From assembly GCA_003281415.1 (NCBI GenBank), contig QCCC01000002.1, forward strand, positions 62,001 to 126,000: a DNA stretch of 64,000 nt, written 5' to 3'. Below, one piece after another: positions 38,863-47,623 of the stretch. Numbering within the stretch: the stretch's first letter is position 1; every line of letters starts with the position of its first letter. The stretch comes from Prochlorococcus sp. AG-347-K15. GTDB taxonomy: Bacteria; Cyanobacteriota; Cyanobacteriia; PCC-6307; Cyanobiaceae. Made by a program: the position numbers and the translations under genes. The notes beneath the pieces are model-generated. The model made no database searches, was not told where the DNA came from, and saw nothing but the letters and a program-made list of their open reading frames with translations.

Positions 38863-39534
38863 ATGCAGGCTGTAATTTTAACAGGTATAGTCGCAGGATT
38901 TGTACATGTAGTTAGTGGCGCTGATCATCTAATTGCAATGGCTCCAGCAGCGATTAATAATCCTCAAAAAGCTCTTAAAAATAGTCTCTCATGGGGCTTG
39001 GGACATTCTTCAGGAGTCCTCTTGTTAGCGTTTCTAGCGATTTTTATTAAGGATATTACGCCATTAAACAAATTTTCTAGTATTGCCGAATTCCTAGTTG
39101 GAATTTCACTTCTAATTGTTGGAGTATTTGCTATTAAAAATTCTTTTCAATTAAGTATTCACTCGCATTCCCATAAGCATGAGAATGGAATTGCCCATCG
39201 TCACTTTCACTTTCATGTTAAGGAACAAAAAAATAATATAAAGCACTCACATGCTTTGACTGGTTTAGGCTTGTTACACGGTATAGCTGGAGGTTCACAT
39301 TTTCTCGCAGTTCTTCCTGCTTTAGCACTACCTTTAACAAGCGCTTGTTTATATTTGATTTCATATTTGATTGGTTCTCTCATAAGTATGAATCTTTTTA
39401 CTTGTTTAATATCTTTTACTACCTTTAAAGCAGGTCAAAAATTTATTAAAAGATTAATAGCTGTAGCAGGAGGGCTTTCCTTTTCTTTGGGATTATTTTG
39501 GATTCAAAGAAGTGCTTCTGTTTTTTTGAATTAA
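38863..39534 (+). CDS. Nickel transporter candidate, His-rich membrane protein
   Basis: 223 aa with about six hydrophobic spans. Span 1 carries HVVSGADH (His15, Asp21, His22), resembling the HX4DH metal signature of NiCoT nickel/cobalt permeases; WGLGHSSG and LLHGIAGGSH follow. A loop at residues 100-130 has ten His in 31 residues, typical of metal scavenging. It faces the Ni-SOD genes sodX and sodN and overlaps sodX by 42 bases at the 3' ends. Nickel specificity is inferred from that neighbourhood. Confidence 0.8.
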   Translation: MQAVILTGIVAGFVHVVSGADHLIAMAPAAINNPQKALKNSLSWGLGHSSGVLLLAFLAIFIKDITPLNKFSSIAEFLVGISLLIVGVFAIKNSFQLSIHSHSHKHENGIAHRHFHFHVKEQKNNIKHSHALTGLGLLHGIAGGSHFLAVLPALALPLTSACLYLISYLIGSLISMNLFTCLISFTTFKAGQKFIKRLIAVAGGLSFSLGLFWIQRSASVFLN

Positions 39535-39888
39535 AAAATTCTTTAATTTAGGAATAATTAATTTAGAGGTGACAATCCCAATTATTTTTTCGTTATTGAT
39601 TAATCCAAATTTATTACTATCTTCGCTAAATTCAATATTGTCGCCAATAACCTCAACGTTATTTTGATTTACTGAATTTATCCTTTTTATTAGGTTTTTA
39701 TTTTTAATTGGATGATTAAAAATAATTATTTGTCGATTTTTAAGTATTGATTTATTCTTTTTATATTTTTTAAAAAATACAATATCACCTTCTTTTAGGT
39801 AAGGAAACATCGATTCACCACTAATAATCGCGGTTTTTCTTAAACCTAAAAAAAATAAAATAAAATCAAAAAAACTTTTGAAAATAAT
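39493..39888 (-). CDS. sodX: Nickel-type superoxide dismutase maturation protease SodX, non-ATG start
   Basis: Signal-peptidase-I-like Ser/Lys protease expected to remove the SodN propeptide. The catalytic Ser is in ISGESMFPYLKEGD and the Lys in NLIKRINSV, with GDNIEFSEDSNKFG after it. The first ATG in frame (39810) is the Met of the SM pair and would drop the Ser. The frame is open upstream to 39897 with only ATT candidates; I place the start at ATT 39888, 5 bases after the sodN stop. A hydrophobic anchor (FFDFILFFLGL) then fits the family. Confidence 0.8.
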   Translation of the reverse strand: MIFKSFFDFILFFLGLRKTAIISGESMFPYLKEGDIVFFKKYKKNKSILKNRQIIIFNHPIKNKNLIKRINSVNQNNVEVIGDNIEFSEDSNKFGLINNEKIIGIVTSKLIIPKLKNFLIQKNRSTSLNPK

Positions 39889-39893
39889 TCTGG

Positions 39894-40367
39894 TTAACTA
39901 GCTTTTACAAAAGCGTCTGATCTTCCTTTTGAGGCCCAGAAAATATTATGAATTTTTTCTACATAACTCATGAGTTCTTCAGCTTGGGCTAAGTCAATAT
40001 TAACTTTGCATGCACTGCATAATTTGGCCGCCTTCCAAATGGTTTCATGTAAGTCTGGATAAGTTTCTAAGTGAACTGGTTTAAAGTAATCTGTCCACAA
40101 AATTAGAATCTCTTTCTTTGTTTCTTTTGCTTGCTCTTCTTTAACTGCAACATATCTAGAAAATGTATTACTGTATGCAGCCCACTCTGCTGAATCAGTG
40201 CTAGAAGGAGCTTCTAATGCAATAAGTTTTTTTGTCATTGATAAAACTGCTTCAGCTGCAACTCTCGTAGATGCTGGGTCGTAAACACCACAAGGACCAT
40301 CGCAGTGAGCATGGACTGTCATTGGGGATTTTTTATCTAGAAAAGAATTGATGAATTTACTTAACAT
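39894..40367 (-). CDS. sodN: Nickel superoxide dismutase SodN
   Basis: Disproportionates superoxide using nickel, sparing iron and manganese. A 20-residue propeptide (MLSKFINSFLDKKSPMTVHA) precedes the mature N-terminus HCDGPCGVYDPA, the Ni hook in which His1, Cys2 and Cys6 ligate the metal. The rest is the four-helix body. 157 aa precursor. sodX follows directly, and a nickel transporter candidate lies beyond it. This set is characteristic of marine Prochlorococcus and Synechococcus. Cytosolic by family knowledge. Confidence 0.97.
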   Translation of the reverse strand: MLSKFINSFLDKKSPMTVHAHCDGPCGVYDPASTRVAAEAVLSMTKKLIALEAPSSTDSAEWAAYSNTFSRYVAVKEEQAKETKKEILILWTDYFKPVHLETYPDLHETIWKAAKLCSACKVNIDLAQAEELMSYVEKIHNIFWASKGRSDAFVKAS

Positions 40368-40445
40368 TTCAAATATTTGGTGTTGTATATATCTTACTTG
40401 GAGATTAACTAAATTGAAAAGTCTTAGATATTTTTCTTACTTAAT

Positions 40446-41018
40446 TTAATTGACTTTTAATAATTCAACTTCAAATATTAAAGTCGCATTAGCAGGTATT
40501 ACATTCCCAGCACCTCTTGATCCGTATCCAAGTTCCGGAGGTATTGTTAATTTTCTTTTGCCTCCAACTTTCATGCCTGCTACACCTTCGTCCCAACCTT
40601 TTATTACTCGTCCAGCACCCAAGGGAAAGCTGAATGGAGCTCTGCCGATACTGGTATCAAATTGTGTCCCGTCTTCTAGTGTTCCTGTGTAATTTACAGT
40701 AACTGTTTGCCCAGCATTAGCCTCATCTCCTTCCCCGTTTACGATATCTGCAATAATTAGACCACTTTCTGTAGTCCTTGAATTGTTGTCTGATGGTGTT
40801 TCTTCTGCCATAGCGAAAAGTATAGGATTTGGATCTGATGGGTCTAGTTCAAATAAATTATTATTTGAGACATTTGATGATTTTGCAACAGGTGATCTTT
40901 GAACTGACTGAGTTTCTGATTCAGCAGCATTAACAACTTGAGGTGAATTAAATTGACTGAAAAGAGTTAATGAAACACAAAAAACAAAAACTGCAAAACT
41001 AATAAAGACTTCTTTCAC
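40446..41018 (-). CDS. FKBP-type peptidyl-prolyl cis-trans isomerase, exported or membrane-anchored
   Basis: Folding catalyst. Residues ~1-32 are a hydrophobic signal sequence or anchor ([20 protein letters not shown]). An Asn/Ser-rich linker follows, then an FKBP domain (~85-190): [52 protein letters not shown]. Expected in the periplasm or lumen. The start is GTG at 41018. Divergent from lnt. Confidence 0.93.
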   Translation of the reverse strand: MKEVFISFAVFVFCVSLTLFSQFNSPQVVNAAESETQSVQRSPVAKSSNVSNNNLFELDPSDPNPILFAMAEETPSDNNSRTTESGLIIADIVNGEGDEANAGQTVTVNYTGTLEDGTQFDTSIGRAPFSFPLGAGRVIKGWDEGVAGMKVGGKRKLTIPPELGYGSRGAGNVIPANATLIFEVELLKVN

Positions 41019-41104
41019 TTAAATCTTGAAAGTTACTAAAACTTAGTCTACAGAATGAAGGTACAATATATGGAAGATTATAAATTTAATTTCGTAATTT
41101 TAGA

Positions 41105-42592
41105 TTGTTAATCCCAACTCAAATTAAAAGTCTAAGACAATATTTTTATCCTTGTTTAGGAGGGATTTTAGGAGGAATTTCAGTTTCAACTTATTTTTGG
41201 CTGATTTTTATGCCGATATCATTATTTATTTTATGGAAGGGAAGTGAAAAGAGAATAGCAAATTTTTGTTGGGGTTTTTTCTTTATCTTGATAAGTCATT
41301 CCTGGCTTTATGATCTTCATCCATTGACATGGCTTGGGTTTTCATCGCTTGCAAGTTTAATTATTGCCATTTTAATATTATTATTTTGCGCTTTTTTGGG
41401 TGGGATATTAGTTTATTTATGGGGATTGTTAGTTGAAATGATTCTCTGGAAAGAGGATGTTTTCAAAATGAAAATATTATCTTTAACAGTAAAGGTATTT
41501 TTTTTATCTTTGACTTGGGGTATTGGTGAATTGATACTTTCTCAAACACCTTTTTTTTGGATAGGTTTAGGAGAGAGTCTTATCCCAGGTGATATTTATC
41601 TTGCTGGTTTAGCAAGATGGATTGGTGCAAGTGGTTTATGCGTATTACAAATATTGATTGGATTTTGGATTTTTTATGTTCAAGGTAGATGGGAAAGAAA
41701 ACTTTACTTTAAAAAAATATTTCTTTTAGGACTTTTGGTTTTTATTTTCTTACATTTATTTGGAGGTTTAACAACTCCAATAAAAAGAAATTATGAATAT
41801 CCAGTAGCTATTTGGCAAACTAACATACCAACAAGAGAAAAATTAAAAATAAATGATGAATTTATTGAAGCAAAGCTATCTATCGCTCAAAAATATGCTT
41901 TATCAAACAATGCGAAACTTCTTGTTGCTCCTGAAGGGACTCTTTATGATGATTTTTATTTATCTAAAGGCTTTAAGGTTAATACCTTGGCAGGAGGTTT
42001 CAGAAATTCTAATAATGGGTTAAGAAGTTCTTTACTCGGATTTCAAATAGGAGATAAATCTTTTACCTCATTTATAGATAAAAATAGACTTGTCCCATTA
42101 GGTGAAAAAATACCTAAATTTCTAGATAATTTTTCAATAGGATTATCTGCAGTAGGAGGAATTGAACCAGGCTCTGATTCAAGATTTTTTGACCCTAAAT
42201 TTACAAAATCTCTAGCAGTGGCTATTTGTTATGAAATTAGTGATGGGTTAAAAATAAGAAAGGCTATTAATAGAGGTGCAAAACTAATAATAACTGCAGC
42301 AAATTTAGATCCCTATCCAACTAAGCTTTATAATCAATTCTTGTCTTTGGCAAGATTGAGAAGTATTGAAAATAAAAAAGATAATCTACTTGTATCAAAC
42401 ACTGGTCCTTCGGGTTTAGTTAAAGATGATGGGAAAATAATTCAACTTCTAGATTTAAATGTGGAGCAAAATAAAGTAGTTTTCCCTAATTTTTCATCCG
42501 ACAAGACGTTCTATACAAAATTTGGAGATAAACCTATTTTGTTATTGTTTATATTTTTTATGGGATTAATTTTCTTTTGGAAATTTAATTAA
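41105..42592 (+). CDS. lnt: Apolipoprotein N-acyltransferase Lnt
   Basis: Membrane enzyme adding the third acyl chain to lipoproteins. The N-terminal ~220 residues have about six spans; the C-terminal nitrilase-like domain has the catalytic Glu in [12 protein letters not shown] and the Cys in [12 protein letters not shown]. 495 aa is normal. The start is TTG at 41105, since no ATG comes before the first span. It overlaps the convergent mnmA by 8 bases. Confidence 0.92.
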   Translation: MLIPTQIKSLRQYFYPCLGGILGGISVSTYFWLIFMPISLFILWKGSEKRIANFCWGFFFILISHSWLYDLHPLTWLGFSSLASLIIAILILLFCAFLGGILVYLWGLLVEMILWKEDVFKMKILSLTVKVFFLSLTWGIGELILSQTPFFWIGLGESLIPGDIYLAGLARWIGASGLCVLQILIGFWIFYVQGRWERKLYFKKIFLLGLLVFIFLHLFGGLTTPIKRNYEYPVAIWQTNIPTREKLKINDEFIEAKLSIAQKYALSNNAKLLVAPEGTLYDDFYLSKGFKVNTLAGGFRNSNNGLRSSLLGFQIGDKSFTSFIDKNRLVPLGEKIPKFLDNFSIGLSAVGGIEPGSDSRFFDPKFTKSLAVAICYEISDGLKIRKAINRGAKLIITAANLDPYPTKLYNQFLSLARLRSIENKKDNLLVSNTGPSGLVKDDGKIIQLLDLNVEQNKVVFPNFSSDKTFYTKFGDKPILLLFIFFMGLIFFWKFN

Positions 42593-43742
42593 TTAATCCG
42601 CCACCTAATAAAATTTCTCCTTTATAAAAAACTGCAGCTTGTCCGGGTGTTACCGAACTTTGACTTTCTTTAAAAATTAATTTAAATGTTGTAGTTGGAT
42701 TATCTACCTTTTTCAAAGGTATTAAAGTTCCTTTTACTGGATGACTTCTATACCTGATTTGTGCGTCTACTTCTATCTCTTGTTTAGGTTCTTCGATTGA
42801 AACCCAGTTAACCTTACTAATTATTGCTTCTCTATTAAATAATTCACTTTTATCTGCTACATAAACTATGTTTTTTACCCTGTCTAAACTTTTTACATAT
42901 AATGGTTCAGGCCAAGCGATGCCCAAACCTTTTCTTTGACCTACCGTAAAGTGCTGAATACCATTGTGCATTCCTAGGACTTTCCCATTTATATGCACAA
43001 TTTCTCCTTCTTTGGGTTCAATGTGCTTGTCGATAAATCTCTGCATTGATCCATAATGCTCAACTAAACATAAATCTTGACTTTCTGGTTTTTGAGCAGT
43101 TCTAAGGCCTAATCTCATGGCTTCCTTTCTCGTTTCTTCTTTTTTCATTTCACCAAGAGGGAATTCTAATCTGCTTAGTACTTCTTGTGAAAGAGAATAA
43201 AGAAAATAACTTTGGTCTTTGTTTTCGTCAGCACCTCTGAGAAGAAGGAAGTCCCTAAATATAATGCTCTTGCAATCAAGTGTTTCAGCATAAGATGATT
43301 TTTTTATCCTTGCGTAATGTCCGGTCGCAATATGAGTAAAGTCTTTTTTGTTTATTGCGTAATTAAGCATCTCTTCAAACTTCACATTCTTGTTGCACAT
43401 CGAACATGGAAGTGGAGTGAATCCTTTCTCATAGCTTTCAGTAGTTTTATTAATTACCTCTCTTTCGAAAATTTCTCTTGAGTCTATTATTTTATGATTA
43501 ATTCCCAAATCTTCACAAAGGCCAGCAGCATCTACTAATCCTTCAGAACAACAGGAGCCTTGTCCTTTCATTAGCCAAAGAGTTAGCCCCTCAACATTCC
43601 AGCCTCTTTCTACAAGAAGAGCAGCTGAAAGGGAGCTATCTACACCACCAGAAAGACCCACAATAATATTTTTCTTCTTTTTAGTTTTATTATTAGAAGA
43701 AAAAAAGTTCTCTAATTTTTTATCCTTTTGTGTCTTTAACAT
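42585..43742 (-). CDS. mnmA: tRNA-specific 2-thiouridylase MnmA
   Basis: Makes 2-thiouridine at wobble U34 of tRNA-Lys, Glu and Gln. PP-loop SGGVDSS near residue 31; the two catalytic Cys lie in [13 protein letters not shown] and [11 protein letters not shown]. The C-terminal parts ([10 protein letters not shown] and [10 protein letters not shown]) bind tRNA. 385 aa. It starts at ATG 43742, divergent from nnr with 46 bases between. Confidence 0.95.
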   Translation of the reverse strand: MLKTQKDKKLENFFSSNNKTKKKKNIIVGLSGGVDSSLSAALLVERGWNVEGLTLWLMKGQGSCCSEGLVDAAGLCEDLGINHKIIDSREIFEREVINKTTESYEKGFTPLPCSMCNKNVKFEEMLNYAINKKDFTHIATGHYARIKKSSYAETLDCKSIIFRDFLLLRGADENKDQSYFLYSLSQEVLSRLEFPLGEMKKEETRKEAMRLGLRTAQKPESQDLCLVEHYGSMQRFIDKHIEPKEGEIVHINGKVLGMHNGIQHFTVGQRKGLGIAWPEPLYVKSLDRVKNIVYVADKSELFNREAIISKVNWVSIEEPKQEIEVDAQIRYRSHPVKGTLIPLKKVDNPTTTFKLIFKESQSSVTPGQAAVFYKGEILLGGGLIN

Positions 43743-43788
43743 GGAAGATTAAATTGTTGAACAGTTCTTCAATTGCTTTGTACTCATT

Positions 43789-45354
43789 ATGAACGAAATT
43801 GTATGGCCAACAATTGACTCTGAACATTTAATTGTTAATTCAAAGCAAATGTTGATATTAGAGAAAGAAATGTTTTCTGATGGAATGCCGCAAGAAGCAT
43901 TGATGGAAAAAGCTGGTATTCAAATTAGTAGATGGCTCTTAAAAAAGAAACCTCTTCTCAAGAATGGAATAACTGTTTTTATAGGTCCTGGGCATAATGG
44001 CGGGGATGGCGCAGTAATAGCTAGAGAGCTTTTTTTGAAAGGTTTTTATGTTCAGGTATGGTGTCCATTCCCGATAAAAAAAACATTAACAAATAACCAC
44101 CTTAATTATCTTACATCTATTGGTGTCACAAAATTAGTAGAGCCTCCTAATGCAAATGGGAAAGATCTTTGGATTGATGCGGTTTTTGGTAATAATCAAA
44201 CAAGAAAAGTTGATGATAAATTAATTAAACTGTTCAATCAAAAATTTAATAAAAAATCTGGAAAGGTAATTAGTATTGATATTCCAACAGGATTATGTCC
44301 TGATAAAGGAGAGCCTTTTTTAGATGAAGCAGTAAAGGCAGACTATACCTTGACCATTGGTCTTTATAAGATTGGGTTGACCCAAGATTCTGCTTTGCCT
44401 TTTATTGGGGAATTGAAATTTATTGATGTTGGGGTGCCTATTAGTAAATTGTTCAAAGTTGATAAAAAGATATTTAAGGTTACATACAAAGATTTAAAAA
44501 ATATTGATTTACCTTATCTACCAAAAAATTACAACAAATATCAAAGAGGAAGAACATTAGTAATCGCAGGAAGTGAAAAATATCCAGGGGCTGCATACTT
44601 AGCACTGAAAGGGGCTATATCGAGCGGAGCAGGTTATATTTCAGCAGTTCTGCCCAAAATAGTTGCTGATACTATTTGGCAAGTTGCCCCAGAAATAGTT
44701 TTAAAAGGAACTATGAATTGTAATCAAACTGGTAATGCATCTTTAAGCAGTGCATTAAAAAATATTGATTTAAGTGCATATGATTCATTAGCTGTTGGTC
44801 CAGGGATAGGTATTGATCATGATGATTGGCAAAAAGCTAAAGATTTTTTATTAGATTTTGAAGGATTATTGATTTTGGATGCAGATGCACTTAATAGAAT
44901 TTCTGAATTTAAATTAGGAACAAATTTTTTTTTAGAGAGGAAATTTAAAACATGGATTACACCTCATATCAAAGAGTTCTCAAGATTATTTCCAAATATC
45001 AAAGGTGATACTAATGTTGAATTGGCTCTTAATGCAGCAGAAGAATTTAATATAAGTGTTTTGTTAAAGGGAGCTAACAGCATTGTTGCTGATAATAAAA
45101 AAGCATGGCAACTTTTTGGGACTGATTCTCAGACAGCCAGAGCTGGATTAGGTGATCTTTTATCTGGATTTGTAGCGGGCAGTTCTGCGATTGATTTAAA
45201 CTTTAGTGGAAATATAACAACTGAATTTTTTGCTAAATACGTACTTTTACACTCATTTGCTGCTTCAAAGTGTAAAAAGGGTTCAAATGCATCTTCTATT
45301 GAAGATGAATTATCAAAATTAGTGAGAAATGGGAAAACGAGACAAATATCTTGA
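43789..45354 (+). CDS. nnr: Bifunctional NAD(P)H-hydrate epimerase/dehydratase (Nnr)
   Basis: Repairs hydrated NAD(P)H. The N-terminal YjeF_N epimerase half (to ~residue 225) contains GPGHNGGDGAVIARELFLKG and SIDIPTGL. The C-terminal ADP/ATP-dependent dehydratase half has AGSEKYPGAAYLALKGA, AVGPGIG, LDADAL and RAGLGDLLSGFVAGS. 521 aa fits the fused E. coli-type protein. ATG at 43789. A 139-base leader region separates it from the sigma factor downstream. Confidence 0.94.
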   Translation: MNEIVWPTIDSEHLIVNSKQMLILEKEMFSDGMPQEALMEKAGIQISRWLLKKKPLLKNGITVFIGPGHNGGDGAVIARELFLKGFYVQVWCPFPIKKTLTNNHLNYLTSIGVTKLVEPPNANGKDLWIDAVFGNNQTRKVDDKLIKLFNQKFNKKSGKVISIDIPTGLCPDKGEPFLDEAVKADYTLTIGLYKIGLTQDSALPFIGELKFIDVGVPISKLFKVDKKIFKVTYKDLKNIDLPYLPKNYNKYQRGRTLVIAGSEKYPGAAYLALKGAISSGAGYISAVLPKIVADTIWQVAPEIVLKGTMNCNQTGNASLSSALKNIDLSAYDSLAVGPGIGIDHDDWQKAKDFLLDFEGLLILDADALNRISEFKLGTNFFLERKFKTWITPHIKEFSRLFPNIKGDTNVELALNAAEEFNISVLLKGANSIVADNKKAWQLFGTDSQTARAGLGDLLSGFVAGSSAIDLNFSGNITTEFFAKYVLLHSFAASKCKKGSNASSIEDELSKLVRNGKTRQIS

Positions 45355-45493
45355 AAGAAACAATTAAGGAGAGTTATTTTTAGTTTTAAACACATAAATA
45401 AACAAATATTACTTGAAATCTGAAGCGCGCATTAAATATTGGCCTATTTCCAAAAAAATATAGGAGAGTCTTAGTACCTCGTAAGGTCTAAAA

Positions 45494-46435
45494 ATGGTTT
45501 CATCAGTACCAGCACAAGCACAACCACAAAAAAGAAGAGGTAATGATCCAATAAGTTGGTATTTGCAAAATATCGGCAGAGTACCTTTATTAACTCCTGC
45601 TGAAGAGATTGAATTGGGAAATCAAGTTCAGAAAATGATGGTTCTCACAGAAGATGGTCAATTAAATGAAAAAACAAAAGAATTTTCAAAGGAGCAAAAA
45701 AGAACATTAAAGATAGGAAGAAGAGCTAAAGAGAGAATGATGAAAGCTAATTTAAGATTAGTTGTGAGTGTGGCAAAAAAATATCAAGGAAAAGGTCTTG
45801 AACTTCTTGATTTAGTTCAAGAGGGTTCACTAGGTTTAGAGAGGGCTGTTGAAAAATTTGATCCTACAAGAGGATATAAATTTTCTACTTACGCTTTTTG
45901 GTGGATCAGACAAAGTATGACAAGGGCAATTGCTTGTCAATCAAGAACGATCCGTTTACCAGTTCACTTAAGCGAGAGATTAGCTTCTATAAGAAAAGTT
46001 AGTAGGGATCTTGCTCATAAACTTGGTGCTATGCCAAGTAGAATTGAAATTGCAGAAGCAATGGAAATTGATGTTGAAGAATTAGATTCTGTTCTAAGAC
46101 AAGCTTTATCAACAAGTAGTTTAGATGCACCGGTGAATGGTGATGACGGAAGGAGTTTTTTAGGTGATTTAATTGCAGATAGTAATAATGAAGAGCCTTT
46201 GGATCAAGTTGAGCAGAAAATGCATCAAGAACAACTTGGGAAATGGTTAAGTCATCTAAGTGAGCAAGAGCAACATGTCCTTAAATTAAGGTTTGGACTA
46301 GATGGAAATGAGAGACATACACTTGCTGAAATAGGCAGATTATTGGAAGTTTCTAGGGAAAGAGTAAGACAAGTTGAACTTAAAGCACTAAGAAAATTAC
46401 GAAATTTAACCAGAAAACTACCCAGTGGTATTTAA
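45494..46435 (+). CDS. RNA polymerase sigma factor, sigma-70 group 2
   Basis: 313 aa with regions 1.2 to 4.2 but no region 1.1: DPISWYLQNIGRVPLLTPAEE (1.2), LDLVQEGSLGLERAVEKFDP and the aromatic-rich STYAFWWIRQSMTRAI (2.x), EIAEAMEIDVEELDSVL (3), and LAEIGRLLEVSRERVRQVE (4.2, -35 recognition). The lack of 1.1 and short length indicate a non-essential group 2 factor rather than the principal SigA. The stop is 1 base from the convergent pdhA stop. Confidence 0.94.
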   Translation: MVSSVPAQAQPQKRRGNDPISWYLQNIGRVPLLTPAEEIELGNQVQKMMVLTEDGQLNEKTKEFSKEQKRTLKIGRRAKERMMKANLRLVVSVAKKYQGKGLELLDLVQEGSLGLERAVEKFDPTRGYKFSTYAFWWIRQSMTRAIACQSRTIRLPVHLSERLASIRKVSRDLAHKLGAMPSRIEIAEAMEIDVEELDSVLRQALSTSSLDAPVNGDDGRSFLGDLIADSNNEEPLDQVEQKMHQEQLGKWLSHLSEQEQHVLKLRFGLDGNERHTLAEIGRLLEVSRERVRQVELKALRKLRNLTRKLPSGI

Positions 46436-46436
46436 T

Positions 46437-47510
46437 TTAATCTTCGGCCCAAATATATTTAGTTAATTCTTCTGAAGGTGGTTCAGGTGCTTCTAAAGCA
46501 TTTTTAACTGCTTCAGATATTTCTGCATCAATTTTCTTTTCAATAGTTTTTAATTCTTCCTCCGTTGCAAATTTGCCCTCAATAATTTCTTGGGCTAACT
46601 TTTTAAGGGGATCCCTTTTTCCCCAAAACTCTTTTTCTTTCTCAGATCTTAGCTCATCTGGATCCGCAAGAGAATGACCTCTGTATCTATAAGTTAAACA
46701 TTCTAAAAGTGTGGGTCCTTCTCCTGCTCTAGCGCGCTCAATTGCTCTTTGTGCTGCTCCTCTCACTGCTAAAACATCCATTCCATCAACTTCCTCGCCA
46801 TGCATCCCAAAAGCAGATGCTTTTCTCCAGATTTCAGGATTGCTAGTAGCTCTATCGTGAGCCATCCCAATAGCCCATTTATTATTTTCAACAACAAAAA
46901 TTATGGGCAATTTCCATAATTGAGCCATATTTAAACATTCAAAAAACTGCCCATTATTGCAAGTCCCATCTCCAAAGAATGCTGCAGTTACTGAATCACT
47001 ACTATTATTGCCAGCAACTTCTTTTTTATATCTACTTGCAAATGCTGCCCCTAAAGCAACTGGAATTCCTTCCCCAATAAATGCATATCCGCCGAGTAAG
47101 TGATGCTCTCTAGAAAATAAGTGCATGGAACCCCCTCGACCTTTGCTACATCCTGTCGCTTTACCAAAAAGTTCACTCATTACTTCAAAAGAGGGAACAC
47201 CCGCACTTAATGCATGAACATGATCGCGGTAGGTACTACAAAACCAATCATGTTTCTTTTTCATGGCGCCAATTACTCCTGTGCTTATAGCTTCTTGACC
47301 GTTATATAAATGAACGAAACCAAACATTTTCCCTCTGTAATACATTTCTGCACACTTATCTTCGAATCTACGACCAAGCGTCATATCTTCATAAAGAAAT
47401 AAGCCAGTTTCTCGATCTAATTTGGCTTTTTTTATATCTTGAAGATTTGAGATTCTCTCTACGTGTGTTTCCAAGAAAAATACCTTAATGAAGTTTTGAT
47501 TTGTTAACAT
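46437..47510 (-). CDS. pdhA: Pyruvate dehydrogenase E1 component, alpha subunit
   Basis: ThDP-dependent decarboxylation of pyruvate in the PDH complex. The ThDP-binding motif runs from [19 protein letters not shown] to FVVENN, preceded by [32 protein letters not shown] is the phosphorylation-loop equivalent. 357 aa from ATG 47510. The first 12 residues ([12 protein letters not shown]) may not be real: a TTG at 47474 gives (M)ETHVERIS, a more typical start. The beta subunit is elsewhere. Confidence 0.94.
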   Translation of the reverse strand: MLTNQNFIKVFFLETHVERISNLQDIKKAKLDRETGLFLYEDMTLGRRFEDKCAEMYYRGKMFGFVHLYNGQEAISTGVIGAMKKKHDWFCSTYRDHVHALSAGVPSFEVMSELFGKATGCSKGRGGSMHLFSREHHLLGGYAFIGEGIPVALGAAFASRYKKEVAGNNSSDSVTAAFFGDGTCNNGQFFECLNMAQLWKLPIIFVVENNKWAIGMAHDRATSNPEIWRKASAFGMHGEEVDGMDVLAVRGAAQRAIERARAGEGPTLLECLTYRYRGHSLADPDELRSEKEKEFWGKRDPLKKLAQEIIEGKFATEEELKTIEKKIDAEISEAVKNALEAPEPPSEELTKYIWAED

Positions 47511-47623
47511 TCTAAGCTGTGAAGGGCGATTTTCATGATTTTTTTTAATAACTCTGTAAGACCTTATGAAAAAAATTTTTAACTTGATAAAATTTGTCTA
47601 AGAATTTTCAATAGGATATTTGT

